The notes under the pieces are model-generated. The model did no database searches and was not told the DNA's origin. It saw only the letters and a list, made by a program, of their open reading frames with translations. A DNA stretch of 64,000 nt, from the NCBI RefSeq assembly GCF_000176035.2, contig NC_015675.1, positions 1,802,001 through 1,866,000 of the forward strand, in the 5' to 3' direction. The translations under genes were made by a program, and so were the position numbers. Origin of the DNA: Mesorhizobium opportunistum WSM2075 (lineage in GTDB: Bacteria; Pseudomonadota; Alphaproteobacteria; Rhizobiales; Rhizobiaceae). Below, in pieces: positions 8,613 to 16,581 of the stretch. Position 1 is the first letter of the stretch. Every line of letters begins with the position of its first letter.

Positions 8613-9540
8613 TCCTGCCATTTCCCTGTCCGCACCGCCCGGCACCATTCGAGCCGATGCCTCGGAACCCAATGGGCCGAAGCCGCGTCACATGTTCTCG
8701 CGCCGCAACATCTTCCTCTATGGCACGCTCATCCTGGTGGCGCTCTACTACCTCTTGCCGCTCTACGTGATGATCGTTACCTCGCTCAAGGGCATGCCGG
8801 AAATCCGCCTTGGCAACATCTTCTCGCCGCCGCTCGAGATCACCTTCGAGCCCTGGGTCAAGGCGTGGTCGACGGCTTGCACCGGACTCAATTGCGACGG
8901 ACTTTCGCGCGGCTTCTGGAACTCGGTTCGCATCACCGTGCCCTCGGTGATCCTGTCGATCGCGATAGCCTCCGTAAACGGGTATGCGCTGGCCAACTGG
9001 CGCTTCAAGGGCGCCGACACGTTCTTCATCATCCTCATCGTCGGTGCGTTCATTCCCTATCAGGTGATGATCTATCCGATCGTCATCATCCTGCGCGAGA
9101 TCGGGCTCTATGGCAGCCTCAGCGGCCTGGTCATCGTCCATTCCATTTTCGGCATGCCGATCCTGACGCTTCTGTTCCGCAACTATTTCACCTCCATGCC
9201 GGAGGAACTGTTCCGGGCGGCGCGTGTCGATGGTGCCGGCTTCTGGGGCATCTACCTGCGCATCATGGTGCCGATGTCGCTGCCGATCTTCGTCGTCGCC
9301 GTCATCCTGCAGGTGACCGGCATCTGGAACGACTTCCTGTTCGGCGTCGTCTACACCCGCCCCGACACCTATCCGATGACGGTGCAGCTCAACAACATCG
9401 TCAACTCGGTGCAGGGCGTGAAGGAATACAACGTCAATATGGCGGCTACGATCCTGACCGGGCTGGTCCCGCTCGTCATCTACTTCATTTCCGGCAGGCT
9501 TTTCGTGCGTGGCATTGCCGCCGGCGCGGTGAAAGGGTGA
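8605..9540 (+). CDS. Sugar ABC transporter permease (MalG-like)
   Basis: 311 residues. A polar N-terminal tail of about 35 residues precedes six predicted transmembrane helices, and the EAA motif RAARVDGAGFWGIYLRIMVP is near residue 211. It starts with GTG at 8605 behind GGAGG at 8592-8596, inside the end of the preceding gene. The stop codon overlaps the ATG of the ATPase gene (ATGA). An insert between helices 1 and 2 with ACTGLNCDGLSRGFWNS carries two cysteines, seen in permeases of the glucose/mannose-type CUT1 group. Confidence 0.92.
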   Translation: MSDPAISLSAPPGTIRADASEPNGPKPRHMFSRRNIFLYGTLILVALYYLLPLYVMIVTSLKGMPEIRLGNIFSPPLEITFEPWVKAWSTACTGLNCDGLSRGFWNSVRITVPSVILSIAIASVNGYALANWRFKGADTFFIILIVGAFIPYQVMIYPIVIILREIGLYGSLSGLVIVHSIFGMPILTLLFRNYFTSMPEELFRAARVDGAGFWGIYLRIMVPMSLPIFVVAVILQVTGIWNDFLFGVVYTRPDTYPMTVQLNNIVNSVQGVKEYNVNMAATILTGLVPLVIYFISGRLFVRGIAAGAVKG

Positions 9541-10640
9541 TGATGGCAGAAATTGAAAATCCCAGCGTATCGATCCAGAACCTGTCGCTGAACTACGGCG
9601 CGGTGTCGGTTCTGCAGACGCTCAATCTCGATATCGCCGATGGCGAGTTCATCGTGCTGCTGGGCCCCTCCGGATGCGGCAAGTCGACCTTGCTCAATTG
9701 CATTGCCGGGCTGCTCGACATCTCGAAGGGCCGCATCTTTATCAAGGGCAAGAACGTCACCTGGGAAGAGCCCAAGGACCGTGGCATCGGCATGGTGTTC
9801 CAGTCCTACGCGCTCTACCCGCAAATGACGGTGGAGAAGAACCTGTCCTTTGGCCTGCGTGTCGCGGGCCTGCCCAGGGGCGAGATCGTCAAACGCATCG
9901 CGCGCGCCGCTGAGATCCTGCAGATCGAACCGCTGCTGCAGCGCAAGCCCTCGGCGCTTTCCGGCGGCCAACGCCAGCGGGTGGCGATCGGGCGGGCGCT
10001 GGTGCGCGATGTCGACGTCTTCCTGTTCGACGAGCCGCTTTCCAATCTCGATGCCAAACTGCGCTCGGAACTGCGCGTCGAGATCAAGCTTTTGCATCGC
10101 AGGCTGCAGAACACCATGATCTACGTCACCCACGACCAGATCGAGGCGATGACCCTGGCCGACCGGATCGCGGTGATGAAGGGCGGCGTCATCCAGCAGC
10201 TCGACGCGCCGCAGACCATCTACAACCGCCCGGTCAATCGCTTTGTCGCGGGCTTCCTCGGTTCGCCGGCGATGAACTTCGTCGAGGGGCGGCTGGAGAA
10301 GCGCGGTGACGGCTGGTTCTTTGTGGCCGAAGATCTCAATATTCCACTCGGCACCTATCAGTTCGACGGGCAACCGGAAGCCGGTCCAGCCGTGTTCGGC
10401 ATCAGGCCTGAGCATGTCAGCCTGAACAGCGGCACGGGCTGGCCGTTCTCGACAGCGGCCAATGTCGAGGTGGTCGAGCCGATGGGCTCCGACACGCTGG
10501 TGTGGCTGAAGCTTGCCGAGCAGAAATTCAGCGTCCGGGTCACCTCGGAACGCACGCCCAAGAACGACGAGGCGGTGACGGTGGGCTTCGACCCGATGCG
10601 AGCCTCGCTATTCCACGCCGAAACCGGCAGCCGCATCTAA
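9540..10640 (+). CDS. Sugar ABC transporter ATP-binding protein (UgpC/MalK type)
   Basis: 366 residues. Walker A GPSGCGKST at about 42-50, Q-loop VFQSYALYPQMT, signature LSGGQRQRVAIGRAL, Walker B VFLFDEPLSNLDA, and H-loop YVTHDQIEAMTLAD are all intact. The C-terminal third is the OB-fold (TOBE) regulatory domain of CUT1 ATPases. It energises import through the two preceding permeases. The start is ATGATG at 9540/9543, overlapping the upstream stop. It is the last transport gene; catabolic genes follow after 39 bases. Confidence 0.95.
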   Translation: MMAEIENPSVSIQNLSLNYGAVSVLQTLNLDIADGEFIVLLGPSGCGKSTLLNCIAGLLDISKGRIFIKGKNVTWEEPKDRGIGMVFQSYALYPQMTVEKNLSFGLRVAGLPRGEIVKRIARAAEILQIEPLLQRKPSALSGGQRQRVAIGRALVRDVDVFLFDEPLSNLDAKLRSELRVEIKLLHRRLQNTMIYVTHDQIEAMTLADRIAVMKGGVIQQLDAPQTIYNRPVNRFVAGFLGSPAMNFVEGRLEKRGDGWFFVAEDLNIPLGTYQFDGQPEAGPAVFGIRPEHVSLNSGTGWPFSTAANVEVVEPMGSDTLVWLKLAEQKFSVRVTSERTPKNDEAVTVGFDPMRASLFHAETGSRI

Positions 10641-10679
10641 CGCCCGAATAACCATCCCCAAGCAAAACGGACAAAGACG

Positions 10680-11426
10680 ATGAACTGGTCATTCCAACTT
10701 TACAGCGCCCGCAATTTCCAGCCCTGGGAAGGCGTGCTCAAGACACTCGGCAAGCTCGGCTATACACAGGTCGAAGGCTTTGGCGGCGTCTATGACGATC
10801 CTAAGGCCTTCCGCGCCGAACTCGACAAGAACGGACTTGCCATGCCGACCGGGCATTTTTCCATCGATGCGCTGGAGAACGACTTCGGCGGCGTGCGCAA
10901 GATCGCCGATGCGCTCGGCATCAAGCTCTTGATCTGCCCCTATCTGATGGCCGAGGACAGGCCGTCCGACAGCGCCGGCTGGCGCGGCTTCGGCGAGCGC
11001 CTGGCCAAGGTCGGCGAGGTGGCATCGAAGGCCGGCTACGGCTTCGCCTGGCACAACCATGATTTCGAGTTCAAGGCACTGGCCGACGGCTCGGTGCCGC
11101 AGGATCACATCCTGTCTTCCGCCCCTGATGTCGGCTGGGAGATGGACCTTGCCTGGGTGGTGCGCGGCGGCGCCGATCCGTTGCCCTGGATCGAAAAGCA
11201 CGGCAAGCGCATCGTCGCCGTGCATGTGAAGGACATCGCCAAGCCAGGCGAGGGGCTGGACGAGGATGGCTGGTCGGATGTCGGCCACGGCACGATCGAC
11301 TGGGCTGGCCTCATCAAGGTGCTGCGGGCCAAGAGCGCGGCAAAATACTTCGTCATGGAACAGGACAATCCCAACGATATCGAGCGCTTTGCCCGCCGCT
11401 CGATCGCAACCGTCAAGACCTACTAG
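10680..11426 (+). CDS. Sugar phosphate isomerase/epimerase-like TIM barrel
   Basis: 248 residues of the xylose-isomerase-like TIM-barrel superfamily (AP endonuclease 2 fold). Likely metal ligands and active-site segments are WHNHDFEF, GWEMDLAWV, VAVHVKDIA, GHGTIDW and MEQDNP. In operons that also encode a Gfo/Idh/MocA dehydrogenase, such proteins often isomerise, epimerise or cleave 3-keto sugars or glycosides. That is known for related families, and applying it here is inference. It is preceded by a 39-base gap and followed 11 bases later by the dehydrogenase gene. Confidence 0.82.
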   Translation: MNWSFQLYSARNFQPWEGVLKTLGKLGYTQVEGFGGVYDDPKAFRAELDKNGLAMPTGHFSIDALENDFGGVRKIADALGIKLLICPYLMAEDRPSDSAGWRGFGERLAKVGEVASKAGYGFAWHNHDFEFKALADGSVPQDHILSSAPDVGWEMDLAWVVRGGADPLPWIEKHGKRIVAVHVKDIAKPGEGLDEDGWSDVGHGTIDWAGLIKVLRAKSAAKYFVMEQDNPNDIERFARRSIATVKTY

Positions 11427-11437
11427 GAACAATCACA

Positions 11438-12580
11438 ATGGCAAAGAAATTGGGTATTGGCGTCATTGGCTGCGGCAACATCTCGAAGGCGTATTTTTCG
11501 CTGGCGCCGCTGTTTCGCGGCATCGAGATGCGCGCCTGCGCCGACATAAACATGGATGTGGCCAAGGCGCGGGCGAAGGAGTTCAAGCTGCGCGCCGAGA
11601 CCGTCGAGAACCTGCTCAAGGCGGATGATATCGACATTGTCGTCAACCTGACGATACCGGCTGTGCATTATGAGGTGTCGAAACAGGTGCTCGATGCCGG
11701 CAAGCACGTCTATTCGGAAAAGCCGTTCGTGCTGTCGCTTAAAGAGGGCCTGGACCTCAAGGCGCGGGCGGAAAAGAAGGGGCTGCGCATCGGCTCGGCG
11801 CCCGACACCTTCCTCGGCGGCGCGCACCAGTTGGTGCGTGAACTGATCGACGGGGGAAACCTTGGCAAGATCACCAGCGGCACCTGCCACGTCATGGGCC
11901 ATGGCATGGAGCATTGGCACCCCAATCCGGACTTCTTCTTCCAGCCGGGTGCGGGGCCGGTGCTCGATATCGGGCCGTACTATATCACCAATCTGATCCA
12001 GTTGATCGGACCGGTGAAGCAGGTGGCGGCCTTCGCGATAACCCCGGCCAAGGAACGGACGATCAGCTCAAAGCCGCGCGCGGGCGAAAAAATCCCGGTC
12101 AACACGCCGACCACCATCCATGGCCTGCTGGAGTTCGAGAATGGCGCCGTGGTGACGCTGAACACCAGCTGGGACGTCTGGGCTCACGGCCACGCGCCGA
12201 TGGAACTCTATGGCGAAGCGGGGACCGTGTTCGTACCGGATCCGAACTTCTTCGGTGGCGAGGTGCGCTTTACCGCCGAAGGCAAGCCGGTCAAGAAGCT
12301 GCCGAAGTGGAAGCATCCGCTTGGCATCCCGAACGAAATGCACGGTCAGGGCCTGATGGCCAATTACCGTACCGCCGGCCTCGCCGACATGGCGCTGGCA
12401 ATCGCCGAAGGGCGGCCGCACCGCTGTTCGATGGAGCTGGCGCTGCATGCCGTCGATGTCATGACCGGCATATTGCGCTCCGGCGAGACCGGCAAATTCG
12501 TCGCCATGCAGACCACTTGTGAGCGGCCGGCCGCTCTTGGTGTCAAGGCAGCCAAGGAATTGCTGGCGAAGACAAAGTAG
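11438..12580 (+). CDS. Gfo/Idh/MocA-family NAD(P)-dependent dehydrogenase
   Basis: 380 residues. N-terminal Rossmann domain GVIGCGNISKAYF, the conserved SEKPF motif with the catalytic lysine at about residue 95, and a C-terminal substrate domain with DIGPYYITNLIQLIGPV. It would oxidise or reduce a sugar or cyclitol hydroxyl using NAD(P). The pairing with the TIM-barrel gene 11 bases upstream resembles the keto-glycoside pathways of rhizobia, but ThuA-like proteins of the trehalose system are absent, so the substrate remains open. Confidence 0.88.
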   Translation: MAKKLGIGVIGCGNISKAYFSLAPLFRGIEMRACADINMDVAKARAKEFKLRAETVENLLKADDIDIVVNLTIPAVHYEVSKQVLDAGKHVYSEKPFVLSLKEGLDLKARAEKKGLRIGSAPDTFLGGAHQLVRELIDGGNLGKITSGTCHVMGHGMEHWHPNPDFFFQPGAGPVLDIGPYYITNLIQLIGPVKQVAAFAITPAKERTISSKPRAGEKIPVNTPTTIHGLLEFENGAVVTLNTSWDVWAHGHAPMELYGEAGTVFVPDPNFFGGEVRFTAEGKPVKKLPKWKHPLGIPNEMHGQGLMANYRTAGLADMALAIAEGRPHRCSMELALHAVDVMTGILRSGETGKFVAMQTTCERPAALGVKAAKELLAKTK

Positions 12581-12607
12581 GCGCAGGATTATCGATAATT
12601 TTGATTT

Positions 12608-12648
12608 ACCCCCTCTCCCCGTTCGGCCGGGGAGAGCGTAAGGAGGGG
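12608..12648. repeat. C-rich/G-rich palindromic intergenic element
   Basis: Stem 12613-12621 (CTCTCCCCG) pairs with 12628-12636, with outer ACCCC/GGGGG-type flanks. It lies between the dehydrogenase and aldo/keto reductase genes. The form matches short CCCTCTCC-type palindromes scattered in rhizobial spacers. It may act as an attenuator; no T-run follows. Confidence 0.6.
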
Positions 12649-12713
12649 GCGCGGGCACTGTTATCAGGCAACGATGACCGTGCTCCCTCCGTTCAAATTC
12701 GAGGATTCCTGTC

Positions 12714-13760
12714 ATGCCCTACATCCCTGCCGAAAACCGCTATGAGAAAATGATCTACAACCGTTGCGGACGGTCCGGCCTCAAACTGCCGGCGATCTCA
12801 CTCGGGCTGTGGCACAATTTCGGCAATGACACGCCGCACAGGACCAAGCAGGCGATCGCCCGCAAGGCTTTCGATCTCGGCATCACCCATTTCGACCTCG
12901 CCAACAATTATGGCCCGCCGCCCGGCTCGGCCGAGACCGCTTTCGGCGAAATCCTGCGCACCGATTTCGCCGGATACCGCGACGAGCTGATCATCTCGAC
13001 CAAGGCCGGTTATGAAATGTGGGCTGGTCCCTACGGCGAATGGGGCGGGCGCAAATACATGCTGGCCAGCCTCGACCAGAGCCTGAAGCGGATGGGGCTC
13101 GAGTATGTCGACATCTTCTACTCGCACCGCTTCGACCCCGACACGCCGCTGGAAGAAACCATGGGTGCACTCGACCATGCGGTGCGTTCGGGCAAGGCAC
13201 TCTATGCCGGCATCTCGTCCTACAACTCGCAGCGCACCCGCGAAGCCGCCGACATATTGCGGCAGCTCGGCACGCCATGCATCATCCACCAGCCGAGCTA
13301 TTCGATGCTCAATCGCTGGGTCGAGGATGACGGTCTCCTCGACACGCTCGATGGGCTCGGCGTCGGCTCCATCGTGTTCTCGCCGCTCGCGCAAGGCATG
13401 CTGACCGATAAATATCTTGGCGGCATTCCCGAGGGCAGCCGCGCTTCCCAGGGCAAGTCGCTGAAGACAGCCTTCATCAACGACCGCACCATCGCCAACA
13501 TCAAGGCGCTCAACGCGATCGCCGGTAAACGCGGCCAGACGTTGGCGCAGATGGCGCTCGCCTGGGTGCTGCGCAGGGGCAAGGTGACGTCGGCGTTGAT
13601 CGGCGCCAGCCGGCCGGAACAGGTCGAGGACTGTGTCGGGGCGCTCAAGGTGCTCGACTTCAGCGATGCCGAATTGGCCGAGATCGATACTTATGCGCGT
13701 GAGTCCGACATCAATTTGTGGGCGGCCTCCGCCGAGCGCAAAGGACCGCCGAGGAAATAG
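12714..13760 (+). CDS. Aldo/keto reductase (YghZ/MgrA-like)
   Basis: 348 residues of the AKR14-type family that reduces L-glyceraldehyde 3-phosphate and other aldehydes with NADPH. The catalytic tetrad is visible: Asp and Tyr in THFDLANNYG, Lys in ISTKAGYEMW, His in FYSHRFDPD. The C-terminal INLWAASAERK is also typical of the family. It lies 133 bases after the dehydrogenase gene beyond a palindrome, so it may be the last gene of the sugar operon or separately expressed. The last codons are part of an 18-base tandem duplication that repeats just past the stop. Confidence 0.9.
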   Translation: MPYIPAENRYEKMIYNRCGRSGLKLPAISLGLWHNFGNDTPHRTKQAIARKAFDLGITHFDLANNYGPPPGSAETAFGEILRTDFAGYRDELIISTKAGYEMWAGPYGEWGGRKYMLASLDQSLKRMGLEYVDIFYSHRFDPDTPLEETMGALDHAVRSGKALYAGISSYNSQRTREAADILRQLGTPCIIHQPSYSMLNRWVEDDGLLDTLDGLGVGSIVFSPLAQGMLTDKYLGGIPEGSRASQGKSLKTAFINDRTIANIKALNAIAGKRGQTLAQMALAWVLRRGKVTSALIGASRPEQVEDCVGALKVLDFSDAELAEIDTYARESDINLWAASAERKGPPRK

Positions 13761-13778
13761 GGACCGCCGAGGAAGTAA
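13743..13778 (+). repeat. 18-base tandem duplication across a stop codon
   Basis: GGACCGCCGAGGAAATAG at 13743-13760 is followed at once by a copy differing at two positions (13761-13778). The first copy encodes the last residues GPPRK and the stop; the second is out of the gene. A recent local duplication is the simplest reading. Confidence 0.7.
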
Positions 13779-13848
13779 GGCGCGCGCATCAAGCCGGCAA
13801 ACAAAATGGCGGGAGCCTCTCCGCCATTTTATGCGCGCTATCGCTGCG

Positions 13849-14946
13849 TCAGGGTGCTTTCGGCTTCTGGGCCGTGCCTAGTCCCGCCTTGGGCTTTTCC
13901 GGCGCCGGAACCGAGGTCTTCATCTTGGCTTCGATCCAGCCGGTGTAGTTGGCCAGCCGCGTGTAGATGCCGTAGGCATCCTTATGGCCGCAGGCCGCGC
14001 TTCCGTCCGCCGGGCCTTCACCCCAGCTGACGACGCCAACCTGGACCGGGCCGTCGGCGCCGGCCATGAACAGCGGGCCGCCGCTGTCGCCATTGCAGGC
14101 GTCACGCACGCCGCTGGTCGTGCCGGCGCAGATCATGTTGCCGGTCAGTGGATCCGTCATATCGGCGGCGATCGCGTTCGCGGCGGCGTCGATGCCCTTT
14201 TCCGAATAGCGCATGCGATGGGACAGATCGCCAAGTGCAGCCTTCAGGTCATGCGCATAGATGGCCTTGATGCCGGTGTTGCAGGCGCTGTTGGGTTGCA
14301 AGTCGAGGTCGGCGACCATCAGCGTGGTCGGAAATGTACCGTCCTGCATCTTGCCCCAGCCGGTGACCGTGGTCTTGCCGGCCTCGGGGGTCGCATCATG
14401 GGTGACCTTGATGGCCGGCGCATCGGCCGGCTCGGCAAGCCGGAGCAGGCCGAGGTCGTTGTCGAGCGTCTGCTCGCTGTAGCCCTCGTTGACGATGACT
14501 TCAGCCACCTTGTGGCGCGTGCCTTCGCTGAGCTCGGTGGCGCCGGTCAGCACGGTGACGGAGTCTGGCGAGATCGGCTGGCCGTTGTCGTTGAGACAGT
14601 GTGCCGCCGTCAGCACCCATTGCGGCGCGATCAGGCTGCCGCCGCAGAATTGTGCGTTGGCCTGAGAGGCCGGGTTCTCGTCCAGCCTCTCGGTGGTGAG
14701 CAACGCGACCTGGAATGGATAGGCACCCTTCTCGGCCTGGTTGCCGCCATAGACCCGGTCGGCGCCGTCCGGATTCTCCGCCGCGGCCTTTGCCCTGGCA
14801 TCGGTCACGCGCTTCATCGGCGAGACAGCCGCTTCGGGTCTTGCGTTGCCTTCACCCGCCTGGCCGGTGTTGATGAATGTGACGGCAGCGGCGACGCCAA
14901 GCAGCGAAGCGGCAACGATTGACCCGAACCGATTTGTGATGTGCAC
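13849..14946 (-). CDS. Secreted trypsin-like serine protease zymogen
   Basis: 365 residues, S1 family. The GTG at 14946 is chosen because AGGAGGGG lies just upstream; the frame is open to 15000. A signal sequence (about residues 8-30) is followed by a pro-region ending DGADR, then VYGG, which mimics the Arg/IVGG activation site of trypsinogen (R64-V65). The catalytic triad is H116 (TAAHC), D164 (DNDLGLLRL) and S288 (CNGDSGGP). Asp six residues before the Ser (D282) predicts cleavage after Arg/Lys. It is transcribed divergently from a second secreted serine protease and lies near an operon for exported caspases. The alanine/lysine/proline-rich C-terminal tail is probably disordered. Confidence 0.92.
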   Translation of the reverse strand: MHITNRFGSIVAASLLGVAAAVTFINTGQAGEGNARPEAAVSPMKRVTDARAKAAAENPDGADRVYGGNQAEKGAYPFQVALLTTERLDENPASQANAQFCGGSLIAPQWVLTAAHCLNDNGQPISPDSVTVLTGATELSEGTRHKVAEVIVNEGYSEQTLDNDLGLLRLAEPADAPAIKVTHDATPEAGKTTVTGWGKMQDGTFPTTLMVADLDLQPNSACNTGIKAIYAHDLKAALGDLSHRMRYSEKGIDAAANAIAADMTDPLTGNMICAGTTSGVRDACNGDSGGPLFMAGADGPVQVGVVSWGEGPADGSAACGHKDAYGIYTRLANYTGWIEAKMKTSVPAPEKPKAGLGTAQKPKAP

Positions 14947-15346
14947 CTGAACCCCTCCTAAGACAATTTCCCGCGCGGACCGGCGCCGGGCATCGTGCAA
15001 GGAGGCGGTGCCGGTTCGGACACCCGATCACTTGCCGCATTCAATCGGCGCGCGATCGGTCACAAAACCGAATCCCACTTTTGCTAACCGTGCCCGCGAG
15101 CAGAACCCGCACAAAATCCTATAGCCCCCCACGGGCTACGTGGAAGCGATTTATCATTGCCAATCTAGGATTATTTTAGGCAGTATATCGGGTAGGGTCA
15201 TTTTGGCGGGGGCTTTTGATTGACCATGGCAAATAACGGTCCGGCCTGCGCGTCGATAGGCTTGCTCATTTTTCGACGCCACCACGATCTCGACAATATT
15301 TCTGTATTTTGATCCAGTCCTTGCTGACTTTTGGGAGAGTCTCACC
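14947..15346. other. Divergent promoter region between two secreted proteases
   Basis: A 400-base spacer, distinctly less GC-rich than its neighbours from about 15060 to 15330. It must hold promoters for both protease genes. I could not pick a convincing -35/-10 pair or an operator palindrome. A GGGAGAG ribosome-binding site at about 15333 serves the rightward gene. No small gene is evident. Confidence 0.5.
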
Positions 15347-16435
15347 ATGACAAAACTGACAAACGCTATGATTGCGTCCGCATTGCTTTCCACTGCAATG
15401 TGGGCGGTCCCCGCTTTCGCCGCCGACCCCGGCTCAGCCAGTGCCGGCAACGGCGAAAGCATGCGGGACGTGACTTCGGGCGACTTCACGCCCGGGCGGG
15501 CAAAGCCGATCGCGCCGCCCAAGCTGACCGACGAAGACAACCGCGCCGCGCCGCTCGCCGACGAGGCAACGGCTGTCAAATCCTATGGCATCGTCGGGCG
15601 TTCCGCCGATGGCAAGGAGATCAAGATCGAACCCAGCGAGGCGCTGCGGGAGCTTATCATCAAGCAACTGAACGCGCCGGCCGATGGCGCGGACGGGGCC
15701 CAGCGCAAGACCGAGGATCCGGACCTTGGCGAAGGCGAAGCCGGGCGACAGGTTTTCGGCGCCGACGATCGGGTGCAGGTCAAGAACACCAAGACCTATC
15801 CCTTCTCGGCGATCGGCTATCTCGAAGCCAAGTCGAAGACCGGCTTCGGCAGCTGCTCGGCAACGCTGATCGGTCCGCGCACCGTTCTCACCGCGGCGCA
15901 CTGCCTCTACAGCCATGAGGACAAGGACTGGCTGGCGGACTATCTGTTCGTGCCGGGCCTCAACGGCAGCACGGCAGACGACGCGCCGTTCGGCGCCTTC
16001 GCCTATGAAAGCGCCTATGTGCTGCAGGGCTTCATCGACAATTACCAGGGTTACTATGGTTCGGTCATCCCGTGGGATCTCGGCATCGTCACGCTGAAGC
16101 AGGATGTCGGCACCAATTTGGGCTGGCTCGGCTACGCCAATTATGACGATCTCGGCGACTTCACCGCCAACCTCGTCGGCTATCCCGGCGACAAGCCGAT
16201 GGGCACGATGTGGAAGGCAAGCTGCGAAGTGCATGCCGAAAACATCGGTCCGGAATATTTCCAGTATGACTGCGATACGTTCCCGGGGTCGAGCGGCAGC
16301 TCGGTCTATGCCTATGACAACAGCTCCAAGCAGCGCATCATCACCGGCGTCAACGTGGCCGAAAGTCCCGACGCGAACACCGCCGTGCGTCTGAACGCCG
16401 CCAACATCCAGTGGATCAACAGCCTGTATAAATAA
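15347..16435 (+). CDS. Secreted V8-like (glutamyl-endopeptidase-type) serine protease
   Basis: 362 residues. The signal peptide ends at AFA (residue 25), followed by a pro-region of about 110 residues. The protease domain starts near GADDRVQV, like the VIGADDR start of V8-type enzymes. The triad is H185 (TAAHC), D244 (PWDLGIVTL) and S316 (PGSSGSSV). Cys170/186 and Cys293/309 could form disulfides. The pro-region sites R134 and R142 fit activation by an Arg-specific protease. It is divergent from the trypsin-like gene, and a strong terminator follows. The preferred cleavage residue is not certain from sequence. Confidence 0.9.
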   Translation: MTKLTNAMIASALLSTAMWAVPAFAADPGSASAGNGESMRDVTSGDFTPGRAKPIAPPKLTDEDNRAAPLADEATAVKSYGIVGRSADGKEIKIEPSEALRELIIKQLNAPADGADGAQRKTEDPDLGEGEAGRQVFGADDRVQVKNTKTYPFSAIGYLEAKSKTGFGSCSATLIGPRTVLTAAHCLYSHEDKDWLADYLFVPGLNGSTADDAPFGAFAYESAYVLQGFIDNYQGYYGSVIPWDLGIVTLKQDVGTNLGWLGYANYDDLGDFTANLVGYPGDKPMGTMWKASCEVHAENIGPEYFQYDCDTFPGSSGSSVYAYDNSSKQRIITGVNVAESPDANTAVRLNAANIQWINSLYK

Positions 16436-16460
16436 TCGCTGCGCATTCACGGCACGGGAA

Positions 16461-16490
16461 AAGGCGGCGGGTCGATCTCGCCGCCTTTTT
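16461..16490 (+). terminator. Rho-independent terminator of the V8-like protease gene
   Basis: Stem AAGGCGGCG (16461-16469) pairs perfectly with CGCCGCCTT (16479-16487), with a 9-base loop and a T-run to 16490. It starts 26 bases after the stop codon. Confidence 0.9.
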
Positions 16491-16581
16491 CCTGGGTCGA
16501 TGCGGCTTCCCTTGCACGAGGCCGGGTCGCCGGCTACGCTTTGATCGGCCAAGAGGTCGGGGCGTCCAGGGGGCTCAAGGG

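Noticed and set aside
6392..11426. Assignment of sugar operon 1 as the trehalose thu or alpha-glucoside agl system
   Set aside because: No ThuA-type protein and no alpha-glucosidase is present, and the binding protein looks closer to the glucose/mannose group, so a named sugar is not justified.
15154..15579. Minus-strand 141-codon frame across the protease spacer
   Set aside because: It mostly overlaps the V8-like protease signal and pro-region, and lacks a domain and start context.
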